Of a stretch of DNA of 64,000 nucleotides, positions 1-12,012 are shown in pieces. Position 1 is the stretch's first letter. The number at the start of each line of letters is the position of its first letter. This DNA comes from Sambucus nigra. Its lineage: Eukaryota; Streptophyta; Magnoliopsida; Dipsacales; Adoxaceae. The position numbers and the translations under genes are program-made. Below the pieces are notes generated by a model, which was not told the DNA's origin, ran no database searches, and worked only from the letters and a program-made list of their open reading frames with translations. The DNA is taken from positions 51,098,284 through 51,162,283 of the forward strand of contig OX422213.1 of the NCBI GenBank assembly GCA_949130495.1. The letters run 5' to 3'.

Positions 1-342
1 CATTGATATAAATGCAAATCTATACACATGGCAGATTCCATTTTTATTAATTGGCTCTACAATTTTCACATCAAAACGTTTGCCTCAATTCAATTCATTT
101 ATCATCATTTCCAAAGTTAGACTCGAGTTTTTTGCCACGTGTATGCATGCATATGCTCCCTCAATATAATAAATCTGTACATACATTTCATCTCTCGGCC
201 TTTTCATATCCCTTTTTCTCAACCGTTCATGTCTTCAATGTGCAGAGTTTCTACATGCTCCGGAGATGAAGTCAAATAGGTTCTTTCAAATATGACGATC
301 TCGAATAAACAGACGGCTCAAGTGGCTTTATTTTTTGTACTA
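1..342. other. AT-rich left flank, no gene seen
   Basis: No domain, repeat boundary or splice-supported exon is recognisable here. The 72-codon plus-strand frame at 51-269 has biased, low-complexity content and no family resemblance, so I do not call it a gene. Confidence 0.5.
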
Positions 343-574
343 TCATTGTTCCAGCGGCAACATCCTGAGGGCTAAGGTATGAGTTACAAAATTCTTCAGA
401 TGTTTTTGTTGTTTTTTATGGTTTAAAACCATCCAAACCCAACTTATTAAAGGATTTTTTATTCTCTCTTCCGATTTGTATTTCTTTTCAATTTGTTCAA
501 ATTCTTCAATGGAATGCTTGAACAGTTCAATCGGATCTGCAAAAGACCACAAAGAAAAGCTCCCAAAACATTTC
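343..574 (-). pseudogene. Unrecognised gene-like ORF cut by the LTR array
   Basis: The minus strand is open from the array edge at 574 down to a TGA at 343, about 76 codons. The composition is balanced and protein-like: an acidic/basic helix-like stretch (IEEFEQIEKKYKSEER), then a tryptophan-containing segment and a lysine/glutamine run. Rejoining the flanks across the ATTTC target duplication extends the frame for several codons into 12013-12040 before a stop, so the array may have landed in an exon or near a splice site. I do not recognise the family. The direct observation is an open frame that stops at the insertion junction; that it was once a host exon is inference. It could be chance. 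Confidence 0.25.
570..574. repeat. Left target-site duplication ATTTC of the LTR array
   Basis: ATTTC lies immediately before the TGTAACA terminus at 575 and recurs immediately after the last TGTTACA at 12008-12012. Confidence 0.9.
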
Positions 575-1999
575 TGTAACACCCCGCCCGCCCGGGGAGA
601 GCGAACGGAGCGCTACTATCGATAAAACTAAACTAATCCACAAATAACAAGGTATAGAGCATCTAAATCCCACAATAAAACAAGAAACCACTATTCTCAT
701 CTTCAAATTAATACAACAAATCTCTCGAAATAATTACAACAATCTAACTATCTCGAAAATAAAATAAATCTCCAAATGCTCTATACATCAAAATAAATAC
801 AAGTCTTCTTATCTCTTGTATTAAAAATCCTTCCCAAAAATAATCCACGCTAAAATCCATCCCAATCAAACCCAAAGCGCCCAAAATCCGCGCTAACCTG
901 CCACTAAAAGAAAATATGGGGAAGTACACAATACGAGAGGAAGATGCTCAACAAAAATGTTAGCGATGAATAAAACGTAACAATACGAATACGAATATTC
1001 AAATCAAATGCGAATCTCACAAGCATTTTTATCAATATAATTTCTCAACAACACATTAATCAGAGTCACCAGGCCTCACCATACCGCGCCATACTTTATC
1101 AAGTAGCCGAAAAAGGAGTCTTGGCGAGTGCCCAACCTCAGTGCCATATTAAAATCTCATGACAACATGCTCAACACCAAATATAATACCACATGAATCG
1201 AAATTAAATTCCAACAAATATTTCCAGATTCCAATTGAATTTAGCAATTCAAATATGAGTCAATAATCGCAAGAAAACAAAGGGAATAGCACTCGCGAGA
1301 TTAAGGAGCATATTGTGTAAAACCCCATACCTCAAAATCATCACATAATTTCAGCCTCAAAATCTAATCACACAATCACATTCCTCTCGCGAAAATAATC
1401 AAATCTTGTTCTAGCCCAAACTCGAGAAAACACCAAATAAGCCTTATAATCTAAGGTTGAAATCTTGAATAGGTTTGGGGCTATGGTTTGTAGATGAAAG
1501 GGAGTAATTTTGGAGAGGTCTTCTGGTTGAAAAGTTTGAGAAAAAGTGATTTGAAAAGCCAAGCCACGAATTTTTTGATATATAAAGGATTAAGTGTTTG
1601 ATTAAGAAAAGAGTTCTAATCAGATACAAACACTAAAAATTTTATTCCGGACGATCGGACCGTCAGAATCACTTGAAATTTTAATATGTTGTAGCGAACG
1701 GCAAGACAGGACTGCTGACAAAAATTCAGCTTGATCGGACGGTCGAATTTCTAAAAATATTATTTTTACTAGAGAGTTTTATGTTCCGAGGACTCTTAGA
1801 GAGTTTTATGTTTTGAGGACTCTTCTAAATAATAAAAATTCAATTAAAACTCCATTTTAATTCCAATTTCGAAACCGTTTAAAATTCTCGCCTTTAAAAA
1901 TAATAACCAACATATTTGAGCAATAAAAATAATTTTCTCTCAAAATTTATTTTTCCTCTTTATTTTGAAAATACCCCAAAAATTACGCGGGTTGTTACA
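575..1999 (-). repeat. Array LTR 1 (the divergent outer copy)
   Basis: This copy carries about six substitutions not seen in the other six: CTTCTTATC for CTTCTCATC, CAAACCC for CAAATCC, GCCGAAAA for GCCGGAAA, GGCGAGTG for GGCGGGTG, CACAATCAC for CACCATCAC, and GGTCGAATT for GGTCGGATT. It shares CCGTCAGAA only with LTR 3 and CGAATTTTTT only with LTR 5. A minus-strand TATA-like core lies at 1577-1588. Confidence 0.92.
1649..1760 (-). promoter_or_regulatory. Palindromic GATCGGACSGTC cluster upstream of LTR TATA
   Basis: Two near-palindromic words, CGGACGATCGGACCGTC and GATCGGACGGTC, sit 70-180 bp upstream (minus strand) of the TATA-like core at 1577-1588. The cluster recurs in every array LTR at +1668 spacing. 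Placement fits a U3 enhancer-like block; function is inferred. Confidence 0.45.
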
Positions 2000-2242
2000 C
2001 TTCCCCACTAACAATGGAATTTCGCCCTCGAAATTCGTCGAATTCCTAACTCTAAAAAATCAGGCCAATAATCTCCGAAAATAAACTCGTCACCAAAAAT
2101 AAATTCCTCACATCTAATCTAGATGCCTAACGTGAAACGATTCTCTAAAAATTCTATCTCCAAAATACGTGCCACAAAAACGCAACAGACCCAAAAATCC
2201 AAGACCCGAGGGTGGTCGTATACCTAAGCTCTGATACCATTC
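2000..2242 (-). repeat. Array internal segment 1 (PPT + PBS, no genes)
   Basis: The purine tract, read on the minus strand, lies at 2000-2008 and abuts LTR 1. The iMet-tRNA primer site is the complement of 2228-2239, three bases from LTR 2. The 220 bp between them resemble the leader and 3' end of a gypsy element joined directly, as if gag-pol had been deleted cleanly. All six internal segments look identical by eye. Confidence 0.9.
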
Positions 2243-3667
2243 TGTAACACCCCGCCCGCCCGGGGAGAGCGAACGGAGCGCTACTATCGATAAAACTAAA
2301 CTAATCCACAAATAACAAGGTATAGAGCATCTAAATCCCACAATAAAACAAGAAACCACTATTCTCATCTTCAAATTAATACAACAAATCTCTCGAAATA
2401 ATTACAACAATCTAACTATCTCGAAAATAAAATAAATCTCCAAATGCTCTATACATCAAAATAAATACAAGTCTTCTCATCTCTTGTATTAAAAATCCTT
2501 CCCAAAAATAATCCACGCTAAAATCCATCCCAATCAAATCCAAAGCGCCCAAAATCCGCGCTAACCTGCCACTAAAAGAAAATGTGGGGAAGTACACAAT
2601 ACGAGAGGAAGATGCTCAACAAAAATGTTAGCGATGAATAAAACGTAACAATACGAATACGAATATTCAAATCAAATGCGAATCTCACAAGCATTTTTAT
2701 CAATATAATTTCTCAACAACACATTAATCAGAGTCACCAGGCCTCACCATACCGCGCCATACTTTATCAAGTAGCCGGAAAAGGAGTCTTGGCGGGTGCC
2801 CAACCTCAGTGCCATATTAAAATCTCATGACAACATGCTCAACACCAAATATAATACCACATGAATCGAAATTAAATTCCAACAAATATTTCCAGATTCC
2901 AATTGAATTTAGCAATTCAAATATGAGTCAATAATCGCAAGAAAACAAAGGGAATAGCACTCGCGAGATTAAGGAGCATATTGTGTAAAACCCCATACCT
3001 CAAAATCATCACATAATTTCAGCCTCAAAATCTAATCACACCATCACATTCCTCTCGCGAAAATAATCAAATCTTGTTCTAGCCCAAACTCGAGAAAACA
3101 CCAAATAAGCCTTATAATCTAAGGTTGAAATCTTGAATAGGTTTGGGGCTATGGTTTGTAGATGAAAGGGAGTAATTTTGGAGAGGTCTTCTGGTTGAAA
3201 AGTTTGAGAAAAAGTGATTTGAAAAGCCAAGCCACGATTTTTTTGATATATAAAGGATTAAGTGTTTGATTAAGAAAAGAGTTCTAATCAGATACAAACA
3301 CTAAAAATTTTATTCCGGACGATCGGACCGTTAGAATCACTTGAAATTTTAATATGTTGTAGCGAACGGCAAGACAGGACTGCTGACAAAAATTCAGCTT
3401 GATCGGACGGTCGGATTTCTAAAAATATTATTTTTACTAGAGAGTTTTATGTTCCGAGGACTCTTAGAGAGTTTTATGTTTTGAGGACTCTTCTAAATAA
3501 TAAAAATTCAATTAAAACTCCATTTTAATTCCAATTTCGAAACCGTTTAAAATTCTCGCCTTTAAAAATAATAACCAACATATTTGAGCAATAAAAATAA
3601 TTTTCTCTCAAAATTTATTTTTCCTCTTTATTTTGAAAATACCCCAAAAATTACGCGGGTTGTTACA
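2243..3667 (-). repeat. Array LTR 2
   Basis: Same length and termini as its siblings. It has a private AATGTGGGG where the others have AATATGGGG, and carries CCGTTAGAA and GATCGGACGG. Confidence 0.92.
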
Positions 3668-3910
3668 CTTCCCCACTAACAATGGAATTTCGCCCTCGAA
3701 ATTCGTCGAATTCCTAACTCTAAAAAATCAGGCCAATAATCTCCGAAAATAAACTCGTCACCAAAAATAAATTCCTCACATCTAATCTAGATGCCTAACG
3801 TGAAACGATTCTCTAAAAATTCTATCTCCAAAATACGTGCCACAAAAACGCAACAGACCCAAAAATCCAAGACCCGAGGGTGGTCGTATACCTAAGCTCT
3901 GATACCATTC
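3668..3910 (-). repeat. Array internal segment 2
   Basis: Identical in layout to segment 1; the primer-site complement is at 3896-3907. Confidence 0.9.
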
Positions 3911-5335
3911 TGTAACACCCCGCCCGCCCGGGGAGAGCGAACGGAGCGCTACTATCGATAAAACTAAACTAATCCACAAATAACAAGGTATAGAGCATCT
4001 AAATCCCACAATAAAACAAGAAACCACTATTCTCATCTTCAAATTAATACAACAAATCTCTCGAAATAATTACAACAATCTAACTATCTCGAAAATAAAA
4101 TAAATCTCCAAATGCTCTATACATCAAAATAAATACAAGTCTTCTCATCTCTTGTATTAAAAATCCTTCCCAAAAATAATCCACGCTAAAATCCATCCCA
4201 ATCAAATCCAAAGCGCCCAAAATCCGCGCTAACCTGCCACTAAAAGAAAATATGGGGAAGTACACAATACGAGAGGAAGATGCTCAACAAAAATGTTAGC
4301 GATGAATAAAACGTAACAATACGAATACGAATATTCAAATCAAATGCGAATCTCACAAGCATTTTTATCAATATAATTTCTCAACAACACATTAATCAGA
4401 GTCACCAGGCCTCACCATACCGCGCCATACTTTATCAAGTAGCCGGAAAAGGAGTCTTGGCGGGTGCCCAACCTCAGTGCCATATTAAAATCTCATGACA
4501 ACATGCTCAACACCAAATATAATACCACATGAATCGAAATTAAATTCCAACAAATATTTCCAGATTCCAATTGAATTTAGCAATTCAAATATGAGTCAAT
4601 AATCGCAAGAAAACAAAGGGAATAGCACTCGCGAGATTAAGGAGCATATTGTGTAAAACCCCATACCTCAAAATCATCACATAATTTCAGCCTCAAAATC
4701 TAATCACACCATCACATTCCTCTCGCGAAAATAATCAAATCTTGTTCTAGCCCAAACTCGAGAAAACACCAAATAAGCCTTATAATCTAAGGTTGAAATC
4801 TTGAATAGGTTTGGGGCTATGGTTTGTAGATGAAAGGGAGTAATTTTGGAGAGGTCTTCTGGTTGAAAAGTTTGAGAAAAAGTGATTTGAAAAGCCAAGC
4901 CACGATTTTTTTGATATATAAAGGATTAAGTGTTTGATTAAGAAAAGAGTTCTAATCAGATACAAACACTAAAAATTTTATTCCGGACGATCGGACCGTC
5001 AGAATCACTTGAAATTTTAATATGTTGTAGCGAACGGCAAGACAGGACTGCTGACAAAAATTCAGCTTGATCGAACGGTCGGATTTCTAAAAATATTATT
5101 TTTACTAGAGAGTTTTATGTTCCGAGGACTCTTAGAGAGTTTTATGTTTTGAGGACTCTTCTAAATAATAAAAATTCAATTAAAACTCCATTTTAATTCC
5201 AATTTCGAAACCGTTTAAAATTCTCGCCTTTAAAAATAATAACCAACATATTTGAGCAATAAAAATAATTTTCTCTCAAAATTTATTTTTCCTCTTTATT
5301 TTGAAAATACCCCAAAAATTACGCGGGTTGTTACA
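3911..5335 (-). repeat. Array LTR 3
   Basis: Shares CCGTCAGAA with LTR 1 and GATCGAACGG with LTR 6, a mosaic that a simple head-to-tail duplication history does not give. Confidence 0.92.
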
Positions 5336-5578
5336 CTTCCCCACTAACAATGGAATTTCGCCCTCGAAATTCGTCGAATTCCTAACTCTAAAAAATCAGG
5401 CCAATAATCTCCGAAAATAAACTCGTCACCAAAAATAAATTCCTCACATCTAATCTAGATGCCTAACGTGAAACGATTCTCTAAAAATTCTATCTCCAAA
5501 ATACGTGCCACAAAAACGCAACAGACCCAAAAATCCAAGACCCGAGGGTGGTCGTATACCTAAGCTCTGATACCATTC
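5336..5578 (-). repeat. Array internal segment 3
   Basis: Primer-site complement at 5564-5575; no difference from the other segments seen. Confidence 0.9.
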
Positions 5579-7003
5579 TGTAACACCCCGCCCGCCCGGG
5601 GAGAGCGAACGGAGCGCTACTATCGATAAAACTAAACTAATCCACAAATAACAAGGTATAGAGCATCTAAATCCCACAATAAAACAAGAAACCACTATTC
5701 TCATCTTCAAATTAATACAACAAATCTCTCGAAATAATTACAACAATCTAACTATCTCGAAAATAAAATAAATCTCCAAATGCTCTATACATCAAAATAA
5801 ATACAAGTCTTCTCATCTCTTGTATTAAAAATCCTTCCCAAAAATAATCCACGCTAAAATCCATCCCAATCAAATCCAAAGCGCCCAAAATCCGCGCTAA
5901 CCTGCCACTAAAAGAAAATATGGGGAAGTACACAATACGAGAGGAAGATGCTCAACAAAAATGTTAGCGATGAATAAAACGTAACAATACGAATACGAAT
6001 ATTCAAATCAAATGCGAATCTCACAAGCATTTTTATCAATATAATTTCTCAACAACACATTAATCAGAGTCACCAGGCCTCACCATACCGCGCCATACTT
6101 TATCAAGTAGCCGGAAAAGGAGTCTTGGCGGGTGCCCAACCTCAGTGCCATATTAAAATCTCATGACAACATGCTCAACACCAAATATAATACCACATGA
6201 ATCGAAATTAAATTCCAACAAATATTTCCAGATTCCAATTGAATTTAGCAATTCAAATATGAGTCAATAATCGCAAGAAAACAAAGGGAATAGCACTCGC
6301 GAGATTAAGGAGCATATTGTGTAAAACCCCATACCTCAAAATCATCACATAATTTCAGCCTCAAAATCTAATCACACCATCACATTCCTCTCGCGAAAAT
6401 AATCAAATCTTGTTCTAGCCCAAACTCGAGAAAACACCAAATAAGCCTTATAATCTAAGGTTGAAATCTTGAATAGGTTTGGGGCTATGGTTTGTAGATG
6501 AAAGGGAGTAATTTTGGAGAGGTCTTCTGGTTGAAAAGTTTGAGAAAAAGTGATTTGAAAAGCCAAGCCACGATTTTTTTGATATATAAAGGATTAAGTG
6601 TTTGATTAAGAAAAGAGTTCTAATCAGATACAAACACTAAAAATTTTATTCCGGACGATCGGACCGTTAGAATCACTTGAAATTTTAATATGTTGTAGCG
6701 AACGGCAAGACAGGACTGCTGACAAAAATTCAGCTTGATCGGACGGTCGGATTTCTAAAAATATTATTTTTACTAGAGAGTTTTATGTTCCGAGGACTCT
6801 TAGAGAGTTTTATGTTTTGAGGACTCTTCTAAATAATAAAAATTCAATTAAAACTCCATTTTAATTCCAATTTCGAAACCGTTTAAAATTCTCGCCTTTA
6901 AAAATAATAACCAACATATTTGAGCAATAAAAATAATTTTCTCTCAAAATTTATTTTTCCTCTTTATTTTGAAAATACCCCAAAAATTACGCGGGTTGTT
7001 ACA
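5579..7003 (-). repeat. Array LTR 4
   Basis: Carries the majority state (CCGTTAGAA, GATCGGACGG, CGATTTTTTT) at every variable site checked. Confidence 0.92.
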
Positions 7004-7246
7004 CTTCCCCACTAACAATGGAATTTCGCCCTCGAAATTCGTCGAATTCCTAACTCTAAAAAATCAGGCCAATAATCTCCGAAAATAAACTCGTCACCAA
7101 AAATAAATTCCTCACATCTAATCTAGATGCCTAACGTGAAACGATTCTCTAAAAATTCTATCTCCAAAATACGTGCCACAAAAACGCAACAGACCCAAAA
7201 ATCCAAGACCCGAGGGTGGTCGTATACCTAAGCTCTGATACCATTC
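7004..7246 (-). repeat. Array internal segment 4
   Basis: Primer-site complement at 7232-7243. Confidence 0.9.
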
Positions 7247-8671
7247 TGTAACACCCCGCCCGCCCGGGGAGAGCGAACGGAGCGCTACTATCGATAAAAC
7301 TAAACTAATCCACAAATAACAAGGTATAGAGCATCTAAATCCCACAATAAAACAAGAAACCACTATTCTCATCTTCAAATTAATACAACAAATCTCTCGA
7401 AATAATTACAACAATCTAACTATCTCGAAAATAAAATAAATCTCCAAATGCTCTATACATCAAAATAAATACAAGTCTTCTCATCTCTTGTATTAAAAAT
7501 CCTTCCCAAAAATAATCCACGCTAAAATCCATCCCAATCAAATCTAAAGCGCCCAAAATCCGCGCTAACCTGCCACTAAAAGAAAATATGGGGAAGTACA
7601 CAATACGAGAGGAAGATGCTCAACAAAAATGTTAGCGATGAATAAAACGTAACAATACGAATACGAATATTCAAATCAAATGCGAATCTCACAAGCATTT
7701 TTATCAATATAATTTCTCAACAACACATTAATCAGAGTCACCAGGCCTCACCATACCGCGCCATACTTTATCAAGTAGCCGGAAAAGGAGTCTTGGCGGG
7801 TGCCCAACCTCAGTGCCATATTAAAATCTCATGACAACATGCTCAACACCAAATATAATACCACATGAATCGAAATTAAATTCCAACAAATATTTCCAGA
7901 TTCCAATTGAATTTAGCAATTCAAATATGAGTCAATAATCGCAAGAAAACAAAGGGAATAGCACTCGCGAGATTAAGGAGCATATTGTGTAAAACCCCAT
8001 ACCTCAAAATCATCACATAATTTCAGCCTCAAAATCTAATCACACCATCACATTCCTCTCGCGAAAATAATCAAATCTTGTTCTAGCCCAAACTCGAGAA
8101 AACACCAAATAAGCCTTATAATCTAAGGTTGAAATCTTGAATAGGTTTGGGGCTATGGTTTGTAGATGAAAGGGAGTAATTTTGGAGAGGTCTTCTGGTT
8201 GAAAAGTTTGAGAAAAAGTGATTTGAAAAGCCAAGCCACGAATTTTTTGATATATAAAGGATTAAGTGTTTGATTAAGAAAAGAGTTCTAATCAGATACA
8301 AACACTAAAAATTTTATTCCGGACGATCGGACCGTTAGAATCACTTGAAATTTTAATATGTTGTAGCGAACGGCAAGACAGGACTGCTGACAAAAATTCA
8401 GCTTGATCGGACGGTCGGATTTCTAAAAATATTATTTTTACTAGAGAGTTTTATGTTCCGAGGACTCTTAGAGAGTTTTATGTTTTGAGGACTCTTCTAA
8501 ATAATAAAAATTCAATTAAAACTCCATTTTAATTCCAATTTCGAAACCGTTTAAAATTCTCGCCTTTAAAAATAATAACCAACATATTTGAGCAATAAAA
8601 ATAATTTTCTCTCAAAATTTATTTTTCCTCTTTATTTTGAAAATACCCCAAAAATTACGCGGGTTGTTACA
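7247..8671 (-). repeat. Array LTR 5
   Basis: Private CAAATCTAAAGC; shares CGAATTTTTT only with LTR 1. Confidence 0.92.
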
Positions 8672-8914
8672 CTTCCCCACTAACAATGGAATTTCGCCCT
8701 CGAAATTCGTCGAATTCCTAACTCTAAAAAATCAGGCCAATAATCTCCGAAAATAAACTCGTCACCAAAAATAAATTCCTCACATCTAATCTAGATGCCT
8801 AACGTGAAACGATTCTCTAAAAATTCTATCTCCAAAATACGTGCCACAAAAACGCAACAGACCCAAAAATCCAAGACCCGAGGGTGGTCGTATACCTAAG
8901 CTCTGATACCATTC
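8672..8914 (-). repeat. Array internal segment 5
   Basis: Primer-site complement at 8900-8911. Confidence 0.9.
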
Positions 8915-10339
8915 TGTAACACCCCGCCCGCCCGGGGAGAGCGAACGGAGCGCTACTATCGATAAAACTAAACTAATCCACAAATAACAAGGTATAGAGC
9001 ATCTAAATCCCACAATAAAACAAGAAACCACTATTCTCATCTTCAAATTAATACAACAAATCTCTCGAAATAATTACAACAATCTAACTATCTCGAAAAT
9101 AAAATAAATCTCCAAATGCTCTATACATCAAAATAAATACAAGTCTTCTCATCTCTTGTATTAAAAATCCTTCCCAAAAATAATCCACGCTAAAATCCAT
9201 CCCAATCAAATCCAAAGCGCCCAAAATCCGCGCTAACCTGCCACTAAAAGAAAATATGGGGAAGTACACAATACGAGAGGAAGATGCTCAACAAAAATGT
9301 TAGCGATGAATAAAACGTAACAATACGAATACGAATATTCAAATCAAATGCGAATCTCACAAGCATTTTTATCAATATAATTTCTCAACAACACATTAAT
9401 CAGAGTCACCAGGCCTCACCATACCGCGCCATACTTTATCAAGTAGCCGGAAAAGGAGTCTTGGCGGGTGCCCAACCTCAGTGCCATATTAAAATCTCAT
9501 GACAACATGCTCAACACCAAATATAATACCACATGAATCGAAATTAAATTCCAACAAATATTTCCAGATTCCAATTGAATTTAGCAATTCAAATATGAGT
9601 CAATAATCGCAAGAAAACAAAGGGAATAGCACTCGCGAGATTAAGGAGCATATTGTGTAAAACCCCATACCTCAAAATCATCACATAATTTCAGCCTCAA
9701 AATCTAATCACACCATCACATTCCTCTCGCGAAAATAATCAAATCTTGTTCTAGCCCAAACTCGAGAAAACACCAAATAAGCCTTATAATCTAAGGTTGA
9801 AATCTTGAATAGGTTTGGGGCTATGGTTTGTAGATGAAAGGGAGTAATTTTGGAGAGGTCTTCTGGTTGAAAAGTTTGAGAAAAAGTGATTTGAAAAGCC
9901 AAGCCACGATTTTTTTGATATATAAAGGATTAAGTGTTTGATTAAGAAAAGAGTTCTAATCAGATACAAACACTAAAAATTTTATTCCGGACGATCGGAC
10001 CGTTAGAATCACTTGAAATTTTAATATGTTGTAGCGAACGGCAAGACAGGACTGCTGACAAAAATTCAGCTTGATCGAACGGTCGGATTTCTAAAAATAT
10101 TATTTTTACTAGAGAGTTTTATGTTCCGAGGACTCTTAGAGAGTTTTATGTTTTGAGGACTCTTCTAAATAATAAAAATTCAATTAAAACTCCATTTTAA
10201 TTCCAATTTCGAAACCGTTTAAAATTCTCGCCTTTAAAAATAATAACCAACATATTTGAGCAATAAAAATAATTTTCTCTCAAAATTTATTTTTCCTCTT
10301 TATTTTGAAAATACCCCAAAAATTACGCGGGTTGTTACA
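8915..10339 (-). repeat. Array LTR 6
   Basis: Shares GATCGAACGG with LTR 3; otherwise majority state. Confidence 0.92.
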
Positions 10340-10582
10340 CTTCCCCACTAACAATGGAATTTCGCCCTCGAAATTCGTCGAATTCCTAACTCTAAAAAAT
10401 CAGGCCAATAATCTCCGAAAATAAACTCGTCACCAAAAATAAATTCCTCACATCTAATCTAGATGCCTAACGTGAAACGATTCTCTAAAAATTCTATCTC
10501 CAAAATACGTGCCACAAAAACGCAACAGACCCAAAAATCCAAGACCCGAGGGTGGTCGTATACCTAAGCTCTGATACCATTC
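10340..10582 (-). repeat. Array internal segment 6
   Basis: Primer-site complement at 10568-10579; this segment adjoins the outermost right LTR, which is the 5' LTR in element orientation. Confidence 0.9.
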
Positions 10583-12007
10583 TGTAACACCCCGCCCGCC
10601 CGGGGAGAGCGAACGGAGCGCTACTATCGATAAAACTAAACTAATCCACAAATAACAAGGTATAGAGCATCTAAATCCCACAATAAAACAAGAAACCACT
10701 ATTCTCATCTTCAAATTAATACAACAAATCTCTCGAAATAATTACAACAATCTAACTATCTCGAAAATAAAATAAATCTCCAAATGCTCTATACATCAAA
10801 ATAAATACAAGTCTTCTCATCTCTTGTATTAAAAATCCTTCCCAAAAATAATCCACGCTAAAATCCATCCCAATCAAATCCAAAGCGCCCAAAATCCGCG
10901 CTAACCTGCCACTAAAAGAAAATATGGGGAAGTACACAATACGAGAGGAAGATGCTCAACAAAAATGTTAGCGATGAATAAAACGTAACAATACGAATAC
11001 GAATATTCAAATCAAATGCGAATCTCACAAGCATTTTTATCAATATAATTTCTCAACAACACATTAATCAGAGTCACCAGGCCTCACCATACCGCGCCAT
11101 ACTTTATCAAGTAGCCGGAAAAGGAGTCTTGGCGGGTGCCCAACCTCAGTGCCATATTAAAATCTCATGACAACATGCTCAACACCAAATATAATACCAC
11201 ATGAATCGAAATTAAATTCCAACAAATATTTCCAGATTCCAATTGAATTTAGCAATTCAAATATGAGTCAATAATCGCAAGAAAACAAAGGGAATAGCAC
11301 TCGCGAGATTAAGGAGCATATTGTGTAAAACCCCATACCTCAAAATCATCACATAATTTCAGCCTCAAAATCTAATCACACCATCACATTCCTCTCGCGA
11401 AAATAATCAAATCTTGTTCTAGCCCAAACTCGAGAAAACACCAAATAAGCCTTATAATCTAAGGTTGAAATCTTGAATAGGTTTGGGGCTATGGTTTGTA
11501 GATGAAAGGGAGTAATTTTGGAGAGGTCTTCTGGTTGAAAAGTTTGAGAAAAAGTGATTTGAAAAGCCAAGCCACGATTTTTTTGATATATAAAGGATTA
11601 AGTGTTTGATTAAGAAAAGAGTTCTAATCAGATACAAACACTAAAAATTTTATTCCGGACGATCGGACCGTTAGAATCACTTGAAATTTTAATATGTTGT
11701 AGCGAACGGCAAGACAGGACTGCTGACAAAAATTCAGCTTGATCGGACGGTCGGATTTCTAAAAATATTATTTTTACTAGAGAGTTTTATGTTCCGAGGA
11801 CTCTTAGAGAGTTTTATGTTTTGAGGACTCTTCTAAATAATAAAAATTCAATTAAAACTCCATTTTAATTCCAATTTCGAAACCGTTTAAAATTCTCGCC
11901 TTTAAAAATAATAACCAACATATTTGAGCAATAAAAATAATTTTCTCTCAAAATTTATTTTTCCTCTTTATTTTGAAAATACCCCAAAAATTACGCGGGT
12001 TGTTACA
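10583..12007 (-). repeat. Array LTR 7 (right outer copy)
   Basis: Majority state at the variable sites checked. It differs from the opposite outer copy, LTR 1, at roughly eight positions counted by eye, well under 1%, which implies a young insertion. Confidence 0.92.
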
Positions 12008-12012
12008 ATTTC
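12008..12012. repeat. Right target-site duplication ATTTC of the LTR array
   Basis: Exact match to 570-574, immediately after the last LTR terminus. Confidence 0.9.

Larger units (their letters stand above)
575..12007 (-). mobile_element. Seven-LTR tandem array of a non-autonomous LTR retrotransposon
   Basis: Seven LTRs of 1425 bp alternate with six internal segments of 243 bp, giving a strict 1668-bp period with no length change anywhere. The LTR termini are TGTAACA...TGTTACA. Each internal segment keeps only the two reverse-transcription signals, read on the minus strand: a primer site complementary to initiator-Met tRNA (TGGTATCAGAGC) next to one LTR and a purine tract (GTGGGGAAG) next to the other. 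There is no gag or pol. The whole 11,433-bp block is flanked once by ATTTC. A normal insertion has two LTRs, so this is one insertion event followed by expansion through unequal LTR recombination, or insertion of a concatemeric cDNA. Small frames of 61-86 codons recur in every unit but show no domain and cross LTR/internal junctions. Confidence 0.93.

Noticed and set aside
744..11637. Families of 61-, 64- and 86-codon frames repeated every 1668 bp on the minus strand
   Set aside because: They are copies of noncoding LTR sequence, some crossing the LTR/internal junction, with no domain or start context; repetition follows from the array.
575..12007. Reading the regular array as a satellite or CRISPR-like locus
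   Set aside because: The unit contains LTR termini, a tRNA primer site and a purine tract, and the block has a target duplication; spacers are identical, not unique.
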